This document shows, piece after piece, positions 26,486-36,582 of a DNA stretch of 64,000 nt. A model generated the notes under the pieces. It had not been told where the DNA came from. It searched no databases and saw only the letters and a program-made list of their open reading frames with translations. Location: NCBI RefSeq assembly GCF_051175385.1, contig NZ_CP195106.1:5084001-5148000 (forward strand), written 5' to 3'. Position numbers and translations under genes: made by a program. This DNA comes from Tundrisphaera lichenicola. GTDB lineage: Bacteria > Planctomycetota > Planctomycetia > Isosphaerales > Isosphaeraceae. Position 1 is the first letter of the stretch; each line of letters begins with the position of its first letter.

Positions 26486-29257
26486 ATGCCCTTCCGACTC
26501 GCAGTCCCATTGATTGCTTTGATGCCTATGTTTGTAATCGCTCAAGACGTGTCCCTGCCGAAGATCCCGATCGAGTCGTACACCTTGCCGAACGGCTTGA
26601 AGGTGGTCCTGCATCGCGATCCCGGCGTCCCACGAGTGACGGTCTGCATGGCCTATCACGTCGGCTCGAAGAACGAGAGAGCGAAACGCACCGGGTTCGC
26701 CCATTTCTTCGAGCACATGATGTTCCGGGGGACCAAGAACGTCCCCAACTACGACATTCCCCTCCAGGAGACGGGGGCCCAATCAAATGCCTTCACGTCC
26801 GAGGACATGACCGTTTACTTCGAAACGGTCCCGACCTCATTTCTCGATAGGGCCCTCTATCTGGAGGCGGAACGCCTCGCTTTCCTGCCCTCGGCCCTCG
26901 ACCAGGATAAATTCGATACCGAGCGCGAGGTCGTCAAGAATGAGCGTCGGCAGTCTTACGAGAACGTCCCTTACGGTTTGTCCGAAGAGACGATCCTGGC
27001 CAATGTGTTCCCCAAGGGCCATCCATATTCGTGGTCGGTGATCGGTTCGATGAAGGATCTGGACGCCGCCTCGATCGATGATCTTCGACAGTTCTTCGGT
27101 GAGTTCTATCATCCCGGAAACGCCGCGATTTGTCTGGCGGGCGACTTCGACATCGAAGCGGCTAAAGCCTCCATTCTCAAATATTTCGGCCCGATCCCCG
27201 CTGGTAAGGCGATCGAGGCTGTCGAGGCCCCTACCCCTCGGCTCACCAAGTCGGTCGGATTGGCGGCGACCGATAAGGTCAGCCTGCCTCGTCTCTACTG
27301 GTCATGGCCCGTCGTGGCTGATGACCATCCCGATGCGCCAGCACTTCACCTTCTCGCTTCGATCCTCTCCGAAGGAGAGGCCTCCCGACTCAACCGCTCC
27401 CTCATCAAGGAGGCGCGAGTGGCCAATGAAGTCGACGCCACCAGTGATACCAAGGAGGTTTCCGGCCTGTTCACGATCGATGCGACGGCCGCGGAAGGTA
27501 AGTCGATCGAAGAACTCACCCGAGCCCTGGAAGCCTCGATGGCGGATCTCAAAGCGAACCCTCCCACGAACCCCGAACTGGCTCGAGCCCTGGCCAAGTT
27601 CGAACAGCAGACCTTCAATTCCCTGACCGCCCCACTCGGTAGGGCGATCATGCTTGCCGTGGATTATGTCCAGAAGGGGGATCCGGCCGCTTATTTCAAG
27701 GATTACGCCCGTTATTACAAAGTGACGACCGACGATCTTTCCCGAGTTGCTGAGACTTATCTCACACCGGAGAAGGTGGTCCTGACCATCTCACCAGGAG
27801 AGTCGAAGAGCGAAGGGGTCCAGTCCGGACCATTGCCGGGACCGTCGCCGGTTGAGTCGCGTCAAAAGCAGACCCCTGACGGACCGGTCTGGCAAACGCT
27901 CCCCGGGCCGGCTCAGCCGTCGGATTGGCACCCTCCCCGATATGTTCGCAAGACGCTATCGAATGGTACCGAACTCTGGGCTGTTCCCTGGCAAACCCTC
28001 CCAATTGTCGAGGCTCGGCTGATCATTCCCGTTGGGACGGCCGATGATCCTGCCGGGAAATCCGGCCTGGCCGCCTTGACCGGCTCTCTTCTCGATAAGG
28101 GGACAAAGACCAGGACCGACACTCAACTGGCTGAGGACCTCGATGCCTTGGGAGTGTCGCTTTCCGTCGGCACATCCGCCGACTCGACCAGCATGGGTCT
28201 TTCGGTACTCTCCCGGAATCTCAAACCGGCACTCTCGCTGGTCGGCCAGATTCTGACCGAACCTCGGTTTGATCCCGTAGACTTCGATCGCGAGCGGAAA
28301 CTCCAACTCGATGGACTGCTGCAGGGGCCGGACAGCCCATCCTGGATTGCCAGAAGAGCCTTCCAGTCATTGCTTTACGGTGCCAATCATCCTTACGGAA
28401 ATCCTGGACAGGGTTTCGTGACTTCGGTCAAAAGCCTGACAGTTGAGGACGTTCGGGCGTTCCATGCTCGATTCGCGGCGAATCGTTCCATCCTGATCGT
28501 TGTCGGGGATTTCGATCCGGATGCTCTCATTCAGGATCTTGAATCGACCCTGGGAGCCTGGAAGACGACAGGTCCCGAACCTGCCGAACGCCCCGCATTC
28601 AAGGCTCTCCCCCAGCCCGGAGTGGTCTATCTGGCCGACAAGCCCGGTGCCGTCCAGAGTGTCATCGCCGTGGGCCGTCGATGGTTCGATCGGAAAGATC
28701 CCCGTTATTTCGCCTCGCTCATCGGCAATCACATCGTCGGCGACGACTTCCTCTCCCGACTCAATGCCAATCTTCGCGAGAAGAACGGCTACACGTACGG
28801 GTGCGGTTCTTCGTTTGGATATCAGAGGACGGGAGGGAGCTGGCAGGTCAGGACTTCGGTCCGATCCGATGTCACGGCCGAGTCACTCAAGGAAATCCTT
28901 GGAGAGCTCGATGCCCTGGATAAGGCCCGACCCCTGGACGAGGAGGAGATAACCACCGCCCGGGAAGCTGAGATCAGGACCTTCCCCGAATCGTTCGAGG
29001 ATCCCGGGAGTATTTCGGGCGTCTTGGGGAGTCTCGCTCTCTATGATCTACCTGGGGATTACCTCGAAACATATCTGAAGGAACTTCGAAACTGTCCGGA
29101 CGAGCTGATCCGGCGGACCATGATCGAGGTTGTGGCTCCGACCGACAGGGCAATTCTGATCGTTGGCGATCGTAAATCCGTCGAGCCGAGACTGAAGGAA
29201 CTTGGATTTCGGGATATCCGACCGGTTGACCCCGACGGCAAGCCAGTCAAACCATGA
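26486..29257 (+). CDS. Exported M16-family zinc peptidase (double domain)
   Basis: A 923-residue inverzincin peptidase. The signal sequence MPFRLAVPLIALMPMFVIAQ suggests a periplasmic location. The first M16 domain has the inverted zinc motif HFFEH (H73, E76, H77 in FAHFFEHMMF) with the third glutamate in EVVKNERRQSYEN. The second half (from about residue 490) is the inactive M16_C-type partner domain, ending LFRDIRPVDPDGKPVKP. Together they form the clamshell that degrades peptides. The start ATG at 26486 follows an upstream dipeptidase gene by 128 bases, suggesting a peptide-salvage pair. A hairpin follows the stop. Confidence 0.95.
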   Translation: MPFRLAVPLIALMPMFVIAQDVSLPKIPIESYTLPNGLKVVLHRDPGVPRVTVCMAYHVGSKNERAKRTGFAHFFEHMMFRGTKNVPNYDIPLQETGAQSNAFTSEDMTVYFETVPTSFLDRALYLEAERLAFLPSALDQDKFDTEREVVKNERRQSYENVPYGLSEETILANVFPKGHPYSWSVIGSMKDLDAASIDDLRQFFGEFYHPGNAAICLAGDFDIEAAKASILKYFGPIPAGKAIEAVEAPTPRLTKSVGLAATDKVSLPRLYWSWPVVADDHPDAPALHLLASILSEGEASRLNRSLIKEARVANEVDATSDTKEVSGLFTIDATAAEGKSIEELTRALEASMADLKANPPTNPELARALAKFEQQTFNSLTAPLGRAIMLAVDYVQKGDPAAYFKDYARYYKVTTDDLSRVAETYLTPEKVVLTISPGESKSEGVQSGPLPGPSPVESRQKQTPDGPVWQTLPGPAQPSDWHPPRYVRKTLSNGTELWAVPWQTLPIVEARLIIPVGTADDPAGKSGLAALTGSLLDKGTKTRTDTQLAEDLDALGVSLSVGTSADSTSMGLSVLSRNLKPALSLVGQILTEPRFDPVDFDRERKLQLDGLLQGPDSPSWIARRAFQSLLYGANHPYGNPGQGFVTSVKSLTVEDVRAFHARFAANRSILIVVGDFDPDALIQDLESTLGAWKTTGPEPAERPAFKALPQPGVVYLADKPGAVQSVIAVGRRWFDRKDPRYFASLIGNHIVGDDFLSRLNANLREKNGYTYGCGSSFGYQRTGGSWQVRTSVRSDVTAESLKEILGELDALDKARPLDEEEITTAREAEIRTFPESFEDPGSISGVLGSLALYDLPGDYLETYLKELRNCPDELIRRTMIEVVAPTDRAILIVGDRKSVEPRLKELGFRDIRPVDPDGKPVKP

Positions 29258-29288
29258 TCCAGCTTCCGGATCGAGCTACCGCCCAGCA

Positions 29289-29312
29289 GGGGTGAGCTTC
29301 CAGGCTCACCCT
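29289..29312 (+). terminator. Hairpin 30 bases after the M16 peptidase stop
   Basis: GGGTGAGC (29290-29297) pairs with GCTCACCC (29304-29311) around a six-base loop TTCCAG. There is no clean T-run, so termination is likely but not certain. Confidence 0.55.
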
Positions 29313-29627
29313 TCCCCACCCCATCCTCATAGCCCACTCAGGCTTTCTAATCACTCCGTCCTTCGATCAGTTTGTTCTAAAACGGCCCGATAATTCCTAC
29401 ATGCAATAGGCGAATGTAAGGCAGTGGACTTCTCCAAAGACGCTGCTGTGGTTCGAATTTTAGGGTTTGGGTTCGTTTTTTCCCGGTCATAAGCGGGTGA
29501 TCGAAGTGATCGGATGAAACCGGTCCGTCTCAAGTAACTTGGTAGCCGATTGGGTTCGTTTTTTCCGGCGATCTTGAGAGCTAAGTAAATACGCGAGACC
29601 TGATTCGATCCCGAGGAGGGATGACAG
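29313..29627. other. Gene-free stretch before the AsmA-like gene, with a 17-base direct repeat
   Basis: No coding frame is convincing. The exact 17-base sequence TTGGGTTCGTTTTTTCC occurs at 29467-29483 and again at 29550-29566, 83 bases apart. The 5' half of the region otherwise looks like ordinary intergenic DNA. A strong GAGGAGGG lies just upstream of the following ATG. The repeat could be a regulator-binding site. Confidence 0.5.
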
Positions 29628-32600
29628 ATGCGATTGACCTCCCGAAAATGGCGATGGGCAGGCCTGGGATTGATGTTGGGGATTGCGTCATTACTGGTCA
29701 TTCGAATTTGGATCGTTCCAATAATCATCATCAACCAGATTCAGGCCCATTATGGTGGGAAGGTTGTCATCGGCGACTGGTGGTTCGGACTCCACTCGTC
29801 GGGCCTGAGCCAGATCGAGCTCAAGGAAGGGGCGGAGGAGGATTCTCCCACCTGGCTCAAGGCCGGCCGGGTCGAGGTGGATGTCTCGCTGAATAGCATG
29901 CTGCGTGGGCGGTTCATGCCGACCAGGATCTTGATCGACCACCCCATCGTCGACTACCGGCTCGACGCGAAGGGCCAACCGCTCACCAAAATTCCGCTAG
30001 TCGAGGATCCCAATTCGAATCCCCAGCTTCTACCCGAGATCGTCGTTACCGACGCAGATCTCACGATCGAGCAAGAGGGGCGAGGCCCGATGTCGCTGAA
30101 GGATGTCCGGGCGATTCTCTCACCTGTCAATGGTCGGGAGCGACTCGATGTGAAAACCAACGATCCAACCTGGGGCAAGGCGACACTCACGGGAACCTTT
30201 GAGCCCGACTTCAAGCACGGCGAGTTGAAGATCGCATCCGACCCGTCCATCAAGGCTGATCCGGAAAGGCTCCGGCGAATTCCATTCATCCCCTCGGAGG
30301 TCTGGGACAACGTCGAACCGTCGGGACCGATTCAAGCCAAGGTCAAGATTGGCCTGGCGCTCGATTCCCCCACGCCCGTTCATGTCTTGACCGATCTCGA
30401 GCTGCATGGGGCCGATGTAAAGCTCCCGGCTCTCCAGATCGAGACCACGGGGACTACCGGACATGTGACCATCGACGATGCCATCGTCTACCTTCAAGAC
30501 ATCCAGGGACGGACGATCGACGGCTCGATCGCAGCCAACGGAAAGCTCGATTTTTCGAGGCCGGTGCCCCGAGCCGACCTTAATTTACGCCTCTCCAACG
30601 TCGACATCACCCGGGCCCCCGCCTCCTGGCAATTGGGTAAGTTGAATGCAACAGGACGCCTTTCGGGTCGGGTTAATTTAAAGGCGAACATCGCCCCGAC
30701 GGGACCTGACCTTTCGGGAACCAGCGGAACGGCCGTCATCACCGACGGGAGTTTTCAGGGGATACCGATGAAGTCGGTCAGCATCGGCTTGAAGGCTCAG
30801 GGTGGTAATCTCCAATATGACACTTCGACCGATGGGGTGCCACCAGGACCTTCCCCCTCGGGGAATCGACTGACCGATGCCTCCAACCGTCGTTATGAAA
30901 TCTGGGAGCCGGTGGTTGACGCCCTGCCAATCCTGCGGCTCGCCACGAGAGGTAACGGAATTCTGACATGGATGGCCGAGTCGATTTCACGGTCGCTGGA
31001 ATTACAGGTCAAGAACGCGACAGGTCGATCCGGACGATTCCAATTACCCAATTCCATCTCAACACGGATCGAACTCGAGGACGTCGATCTTGCGATCCTC
31101 CTGGAGAAAGCGGCTAAGTTTGGAATCAAGGTGCCGTTTCCAATCGCGGGCCGGTTCTCAATCAAGGCCGAGGCCACGATACCTCTCGGCTCCCTCCGAG
31201 ACATCAAAAGTTATGTGTTCAAGGGAGACGCCCGGCTCGAAGGGGCTTCGATCGATCATGTCGATGTGGGACTTCTCGTAGCCCATCTGGAACTCGACAA
31301 AGGTGTCCTGAACCTATCGGACTTCCGTGGGCAGCTCGTCGACCTGCCTGCAGGTGACTGGAGGCGTTCTCTCAAGAAATCGGAGCTACCGCCGAGAGAA
31401 GGGGAGCTGACCCCCGGCGGATTTCGCGGAACCTTGAGAGCCACCGTCTCGCCACCCGGCCCGGTATTCGCCGAATTCCGAGGCTCGCAACTTCCGCTTG
31501 GAGAACTACTCGCTCCCGCCTTGCCCGTACCTACTCCTCTTTCCGGCCAGTTGACGTTGAATGCTCAAGCTCGTGGCAACATGGCTACCGCATCGGACCC
31601 GAAAAAGTGGGTATTCGATGCCCGAGCGAGAAGCCAGGAACTGACCTATCAAGGGACGAAACTCGACTCGATCGAGACGAATCTTCGCCTCGATGAGGGT
31701 CGTCTCGTGATCTCCGAATTCGCCGCCAGCCTCGAAGGTAAACCCTTGAAGGCAAATGGTGATCTGGAGATTTCCGCGCCCTATCGATTCGACGCACGCC
31801 TGGATGCTCACGGTTGGAAGATCGACAAGATTCTTGCCCTCATTCCCAATCTTCCCGGACCGGCCCCGGCTTTTGGGGAACTTGAAGTTCAGGGGCATGT
31901 TGCTGGTACGATCCTCCCCTTTGCCATCAGTACCGAGGGTGCTGCCCGAATCGCAAATGTCGTCGTGAAACAGGTTCCTCTGGGGGTCCTGGTTTTCCAG
32001 TGGAGGACCGATCGCGACCTCTTATCGATCATCGGCCTGGAGTCTTTCTGCTTCGGAGGAAGGATCAGCGGCGAGGGAAGTGTCCCGATTCGCTCGGGAG
32101 GTGAGATCGTCGCCTCGTTAAATTTGAAAGGGATCGAGTCTTCCAGGCTTTCGGCCCTCCTCAAGCCCGGGTCGGTCGCTCTCGATGGAAGGGTCGACGG
32201 CTCTCTCAAGTTTTCCGTTCCAAGCGATCGGACGGTTGTGAGCGCCGATGCAATGCTCGTCGCGCCTGATCTCATCATCAGGGAGGGGACGAGTAACGGC
32301 ATCCCCGTCCGTTCTTTACATGTCACTGCAAAGCTGGCCAACCATATCCTTGAATACAAGGCCACGGCTGATAGCCTCGGTGCCAGTGTTCGCTTTAATG
32401 GGTCGGCCCCGGTCCTGGATGATCTCTCCGAAATCGTCGCTGAGGCACAGGTTCAAGCTGCCGGTTTTCGACTGAATGAGGCCTGGCAAGGGATGGGTAT
32501 CAGCGGTGGACTTGGCGAACTCGATGGACTAGGTGCGATCGATGCCAACCTGAGAGGTTCAATCCAACCATCCCGGCTTTGGTCCAGAGGGATTTTCGAA

Positions 32601-33725
32601 CTCCGAAACCTCCGATATGGGCAAAATCTCGACCTGGGAGGTCTGCGTGGGACATTTTCACTTTCTCCAACCACATGGAGACTTGAAGAGTTAACTGGTG
32701 ACCTATTGGGAGGCTTAACTAGCGGCGAGGCTCGGGGAGTTTCGATTGCAGGAGCCCCGAAAGACATCAATTTCGATTTTCGAATCACTCGGGCTTCAAT
32801 CGCAAGGATGCTCGCGGCCTTTCCCGCTTTGTCCCGAAATGCCCAGGGATTTGGCACTCTCCGAGCGTCCGGCCGGCTCGCCGAGGAACTTCGAGCGACA
32901 GCCGAGCTCCAGGTTCCCAGGGCTCAAGTCCTCGGGCTTTCCGTCTCCGATCTCCGATTCCCGGCGGATCTCCAACTCAACCCGACCTCTGGAGTCGGTG
33001 TGATAAATTCCCGACGATGGATGACTCGGGTCGGAGGCGGCTCGATTCAGGGCAATGTCATGCTACGGCTCGGGCCGAATCGATCCTTCCGGTCCGAGAC
33101 CCAATTGAACGGGCTCGATCTCGAAGTTCTCTCTCGACTCAGGACGAACGGTAAGCAAAACATCCGTGGCAAGGTGTCGGGTAAGATCGATTTGAACGGC
33201 ACGGATACTACACAGCTCGACTGGTCACGAGGAATGGTTGCACTCGACCTCAGTGACGCAAGCCTGGTCGAACTTCCCGTCTTCAAGGAGCTCGATCGAT
33301 TTCTAGGCGCATCGCGAGGAGGTGGCCTCTTCGAGGAGGGTCACATACAGGCTACGATCGCGAATAGAAGTCTTTACATCGATTCCATGACGCTTCAAGG
33401 ACCGGTGGTGCAGATCCATTCGAATGGAACGGTCACGTTTCTCGGTGGGCTCGACCTTGAAGTGCTGGTCAACACGAACGAGATCATTCCCGAATCGGGA
33501 CTGGCGCTAGTCGCCCTGGTTCCTGGGCTCGGGCAGGCACTCGGCAGGGGACAAGAAGTCCTCTTTCGCCTGGCAACCTTCCTTCAGAATCGACTGCTCA
33601 AATTTCGAGTCACCGGAACACTGGATAACCCGACTGTACGGCTCGACGCCGGGATCGCCGTGACGCAGGGCGCCGCCGGATTCTTCGCGGGGGTCTTCAA
33701 ACTTCCGGGAAGTAGCAGTCGTTGA
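29628..33725 (+). CDS. Large AsmA-like/translocation-type membrane-anchored protein
   Basis: A 1365-residue protein. The N-terminus is basic and has one membrane helix (AGLGLMLGIASLLVIRIWIVPIIIINQI); the long remainder is composed of repeated beta-rich segments typical of AsmA/YhdP/TamB-like proteins that span the periplasm and move lipids between membranes. Late segments such as GLDLEVLVNTNEIIPESGLALVALVPGLGQALGRG and FLQNRLLKFRVTGTLDNPTVRL resemble the AsmA C-terminal region. GAGGAGGG precedes ATG 29628. Assignment is from composition and C-terminal motifs. In an outer-membrane planctomycete a lipid or envelope role is plausible, not shown. Confidence 0.75.
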   Translation: MRLTSRKWRWAGLGLMLGIASLLVIRIWIVPIIIINQIQAHYGGKVVIGDWWFGLHSSGLSQIELKEGAEEDSPTWLKAGRVEVDVSLNSMLRGRFMPTRILIDHPIVDYRLDAKGQPLTKIPLVEDPNSNPQLLPEIVVTDADLTIEQEGRGPMSLKDVRAILSPVNGRERLDVKTNDPTWGKATLTGTFEPDFKHGELKIASDPSIKADPERLRRIPFIPSEVWDNVEPSGPIQAKVKIGLALDSPTPVHVLTDLELHGADVKLPALQIETTGTTGHVTIDDAIVYLQDIQGRTIDGSIAANGKLDFSRPVPRADLNLRLSNVDITRAPASWQLGKLNATGRLSGRVNLKANIAPTGPDLSGTSGTAVITDGSFQGIPMKSVSIGLKAQGGNLQYDTSTDGVPPGPSPSGNRLTDASNRRYEIWEPVVDALPILRLATRGNGILTWMAESISRSLELQVKNATGRSGRFQLPNSISTRIELEDVDLAILLEKAAKFGIKVPFPIAGRFSIKAEATIPLGSLRDIKSYVFKGDARLEGASIDHVDVGLLVAHLELDKGVLNLSDFRGQLVDLPAGDWRRSLKKSELPPREGELTPGGFRGTLRATVSPPGPVFAEFRGSQLPLGELLAPALPVPTPLSGQLTLNAQARGNMATASDPKKWVFDARARSQELTYQGTKLDSIETNLRLDEGRLVISEFAASLEGKPLKANGDLEISAPYRFDARLDAHGWKIDKILALIPNLPGPAPAFGELEVQGHVAGTILPFAISTEGAARIANVVVKQVPLGVLVFQWRTDRDLLSIIGLESFCFGGRISGEGSVPIRSGGEIVASLNLKGIESSRLSALLKPGSVALDGRVDGSLKFSVPSDRTVVSADAMLVAPDLIIREGTSNGIPVRSLHVTAKLANHILEYKATADSLGASVRFNGSAPVLDDLSEIVAEAQVQAAGFRLNEAWQGMGISGGLGELDGLGAIDANLRGSIQPSRLWSRGIFELRNLRYGQNLDLGGLRGTFSLSPTTWRLEELTGDLLGGLTSGEARGVSIAGAPKDINFDFRITRASIARMLAAFPALSRNAQGFGTLRASGRLAEELRATAELQVPRAQVLGLSVSDLRFPADLQLNPTSGVGVINSRRWMTRVGGGSIQGNVMLRLGPNRSFRSETQLNGLDLEVLSRLRTNGKQNIRGKVSGKIDLNGTDTTQLDWSRGMVALDLSDASLVELPVFKELDRFLGASRGGGLFEEGHIQATIANRSLYIDSMTLQGPVVQIHSNGTVTFLGGLDLEVLVNTNEIIPESGLALVALVPGLGQALGRGQEVLFRLATFLQNRLLKFRVTGTLDNPTVRLDAGIAVTQGAAGFFAGVFKLPGSSSR

Positions 33726-34166
33726 TACTTTTTTCCCGTGACTTCGTGTAATCCCTTTCACACCCGAAACCACAGAGAAGGCATGCGAATCCAAGGCAAG
33801 CCCTTGTATCCGTCCACACCAACTCTGGATAGCCCAGCCAGAATGGGAGAGGCGGCCCGGCAGTGCAAGCAGGACACGTCTCCGATCCTAGATTTTGGAC
33901 CAGGCCAGTCACTGGTGGAATGATGTCCCGAAATCACGGTTGGCTTGATCGATTCCTTCCAGCACCCGCGCCCAAGTTACACCTGGAGCGGGAATGCGAA
34001 ACAGGCTCTCGGTCTCGTACGAAACGACTTCGAAATCCTCGATCCGCTTGTAGAGGGGTTCCTACCGTGTCAACATTCGCGCGAAGTTGACCCACCCCCA
34101 ATCCTCTCGAAGAAACGAGGGGACCGGGGGTGGGTCGATCAGAAAGACTGTTGGATTCGCCGCTAA
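33726..34166. other. Gene-free stretch between convergent genes, with a strong hairpin
   Basis: No convincing gene is seen. Short frames here (for example the 71-codon minus-strand frame at 33697-33912) have no family character. The stretch ends in the long 34089-34136 hairpin that follows the 3' end of the minus-strand exported protein gene. Confidence 0.5.
34089..34136 (-). terminator. Long perfect-stem hairpin
   Basis: GACCCACCCCC (34089-34099) pairs perfectly with GGGGGTGGGTC (34126-34136). Inside, CCTCTCG (34103-34109) pairs with CGAGGGG (34116-34122) with one G-U. It lies 30 bases beyond the stop of the minus-strand gene that ends at 34167. No U-run is present. Confidence 0.7.
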
Positions 34167-35003
34167 TCAGCGCCGCTTGACATTCTCGGGATGGGCTTCC
34201 GCGAGCATCTGAGGACGTCCGGCCGAGGCGTTGGGGCGTTTGACTTGGATCACGAGATCCCGGAACGATTGGCGTTTCTCCGGGTCGATCTGGGGCTGGT
34301 TCAGGACAACCGAACATGCCCAGCTTGGATGTGTTTCCACGAGCCGCCCCATCAACGACACGAACCAACCAGCCTCCTGGACCTGATCCTCGAGTACTTT
34401 CTCGAGAAGCGGACGAACCGTCTTTGCCAGGGCCTTCCATCCTTTCGAGTCGACTTTCACGAAGGCCTCGACATCATGCTGGATCCACGGCTCGCCGTTA
34501 ACTTCCCGATAGTAGCCCGAGTGAACGATCAGCAAGATCCGACCATTCAACCGAGCCGCACCTCTGGGGCTGACATAGTCCAGATCGCTCAGGAGAACAT
34601 GAAGTTTGGGAGATCGATAGACGTACTCCCAGGTGGCGGTAGTACCTCCGCCATCGGTCCCCTGATATCGATTGGCATCGAGCTGGCGAAGCTTGACGGG
34701 AGACTGGGCCAGGTCTTGCCAGAGGGCGAGAGTGACGGCGGGTTCGTTGATCAAGCTCAGGTAGAGCTTGGAGTTGCAAGGAAAGGTATCGGCGGGTGCC
34801 TTCCGATGCATCGTATGGTCTCGGATGACCTCTACGACGGATTCTCGGTGTTGAGGGGCAATTTTATCGAGTGGGACCACGGCGGCCGGGTCGATCGCCC
34901 TGGCCCCGGCAGGGAGCGCGGTTTGGGGCGCCGAGGCCGAGATCAAGCCGACGAGGCCAAGGGCAATTTTCGCCGCGGAGCGGCGAGACACGAGGGAAGT
35001 CAT
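34167..35003 (-). CDS. Exported protein of unknown function (planctomycete-type)
   Basis: A 278-residue secreted protein. The signal region is MTSLVSRRSAAKIALGLVGLISASAPQTALPAGA, with a twin-Arg-like but incomplete motif. The mature part contains a recurrent module LYLSLINEPAVTLALWQDLAQSP and QLDANRYQGTDGGGTTATWEYVYRSPKLHVLLSDLDYVSPRGAARLNGRILLIVHSGYYREVNGEPWIQHDVEAFVKVDSKGWKALAKTVRPLL, reminiscent of a widespread planctomycete secreted family with a two-layer beta fold. I cannot name a function. It is transcribed toward a long hairpin. Confidence 0.75.
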   Translation of the reverse strand: MTSLVSRRSAAKIALGLVGLISASAPQTALPAGARAIDPAAVVPLDKIAPQHRESVVEVIRDHTMHRKAPADTFPCNSKLYLSLINEPAVTLALWQDLAQSPVKLRQLDANRYQGTDGGGTTATWEYVYRSPKLHVLLSDLDYVSPRGAARLNGRILLIVHSGYYREVNGEPWIQHDVEAFVKVDSKGWKALAKTVRPLLEKVLEDQVQEAGWFVSLMGRLVETHPSWACSVVLNQPQIDPEKRQSFRDLVIQVKRPNASAGRPQMLAEAHPENVKRR

Positions 35004-35284
35004 GAGCGCTCCCTGGAGAAACGAGCGGACCCATCCTCTCGGCCCCGGATCAGCGTCCAGAACCGACTCGGTCCACTCTTCTTTGATCGGTCAGTTCCCG
35101 AATTTTCCTCACCCTCGGGCTCGCGATTCCCTGGATTCTTCCGTATGTCGGGAAGATTCGAGAGAGTGAGTCGAGTGACTGAACTCCCAAAGCGACGGGG
35201 AAATGGCCTTGCCGGTTTAGGGGGTCTGATTATGATGTCGCCCCGTAGGTGGTGGAGGAGTCAGGACTTCGCACGGAGGCAACC

Positions 35285-36469
35285 ATGACGGGGCGACGAT
35301 TGACGTCGGTGGTGATCGGCGGCACGCTGGCCGTGACGGTCGTGGGTGGTGGATTTTTCTTCTGGAAGAAACCAACCCCGAGAGGCGGTCGAACAGGTAC
35401 CGTCGAGACAACCTCGGCAAAATCTCCGTTGGCCACGTTGGCCGAAGGACTTAGGCAGGGCGATCCTCAATCCTTGGCCGCTCTATGCGAACGCGTTGTC
35501 GGAAAGTCCGACAAACCGAGGGCAGCGGTGGGTGAGCAGGAGGGGGCCGACCTGGTCGCCGTCCTTGACGGGCTAAGGGCCGGATTCTTGAAGTTCGCGC
35601 CGATTGGTCGCGCTTCGGCCGTCTCTGCGGCTGGCTACATCCTGGATCATTTAGCCATCGAACCCGCCCCTCGTTCCTGGCAAAAAGCCCTCCCCCCCAT
35701 CCACGACCTGATGGTCGCCGGACTGGCCGACCCGAATGTCGATGTCCGGGGATCGTCCCTGACCGAGGTGGGTCGTCATTGGAACTGGTTACCCGGCCGG
35801 ACGATGACCCCCGCTGAGGAGATGAGCCTGGCCGAATGGAAGGACGCATTCTATAAGCCAGCCAGCAGATGCCTGGGCGACCGAGAGCCGAAGTCGCGAG
35901 CTGCGGCCGTCTTCTGCATCGGATCTCTACCGATTGACTCGATGGCTGCGCCGGCCGCGGCTTATGTGGACGATCCCGAGAGTGGAGGGGTCCGCTACAA
36001 GGCGATGATGACCTTCGCAAGTCGCCCGAATCTGCTGAATCCGGATTCTCTCCTCAAGCGTCTTCATGATCGAGAACCCGGGATTCCCGAACTTGCCGAG
36101 ATGATCCTGAAAGGGCGTGGTCTGAACAAGGACCAGATTCTACTGGGTCGCCAGATTTTCGACCCTCGCCCCGAGGTCCGGGTCGCAGTTGTTCCTTTAC
36201 TCCGAGACCGCACCGATATCGATCCCGTCGTCTGGCTCCTTCAGCTTTCCCACGACTCCGACGAAAATGTTCGAGAAAAGGCCGTCGAGGCGCTGGTCGA
36301 CCGAGAGTCGCCCGACGTTGACCGCAGGCTTCGCGAGGTTGCCTCAACCGATGTCTCTCCCAAGATCCGAGCGACCGCCGGCAAGCATGTCGCCAAGACC
36401 TCCGACGAGTCGACCGCCTCACTCCCCCCCCTCCCGGGTTCGCCCAGCCTGAATCTCAAGGCGAACTGA
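35285..36469 (+). CDS. Membrane-anchored HEAT-repeat-like protein
   Basis: A 394-residue protein. MTGRRLTSVVIGGTLAVTVVGGGFFFWKKP gives a single N-terminal membrane anchor, then Pro/Thr-rich linker, then tandem alpha-helical repeats (LGDREPKSRAAAVFCIGSLP, LLNPDSLLKRLHDREPGI, DPRPEVRVAVVPLLRDRTDIDPVVWLLQLSHDSDENVREKAVEALVDRESPDVDRRLREVASTDVSPKIRATAGKHV) typical of HEAT repeats, which bind proteins. The start ATG at 35285 has GGAGG six bases upstream and is preferred to ATG 35249. No enzymatic motif is visible. Confidence 0.75.
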   Translation: MTGRRLTSVVIGGTLAVTVVGGGFFFWKKPTPRGGRTGTVETTSAKSPLATLAEGLRQGDPQSLAALCERVVGKSDKPRAAVGEQEGADLVAVLDGLRAGFLKFAPIGRASAVSAAGYILDHLAIEPAPRSWQKALPPIHDLMVAGLADPNVDVRGSSLTEVGRHWNWLPGRTMTPAEEMSLAEWKDAFYKPASRCLGDREPKSRAAAVFCIGSLPIDSMAAPAAAYVDDPESGGVRYKAMMTFASRPNLLNPDSLLKRLHDREPGIPELAEMILKGRGLNKDQILLGRQIFDPRPEVRVAVVPLLRDRTDIDPVVWLLQLSHDSDENVREKAVEALVDRESPDVDRRLREVASTDVSPKIRATAGKHVAKTSDESTASLPPLPGSPSLNLKAN

Positions 36470-36493
36470 GACTCTCGAAGCGATCGTCAAGCA

Positions 36494-36530
36494 ATCGTCC
36501 GGTGGTCGAAGCGCTCGACCATCGGACGAT
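36494..36530. terminator. 16-bp hairpin between two convergent genes
   Basis: ATCGTCCGGTGGTCGA (36494-36509) pairs with TCGACCATCGGACGAT (36515-36530) with one G-U, around a five-base loop AGCGC. It separates the plus-strand HEAT-like gene (stop 36469) and the minus-strand MFS gene (stop 36583), so it may act for either strand. Confidence 0.75.
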
Positions 36531-36582
36531 GTTCCTTGCGCGACGATCGAATCCAACCTGCGGGAATGATCGATCGACCTCG

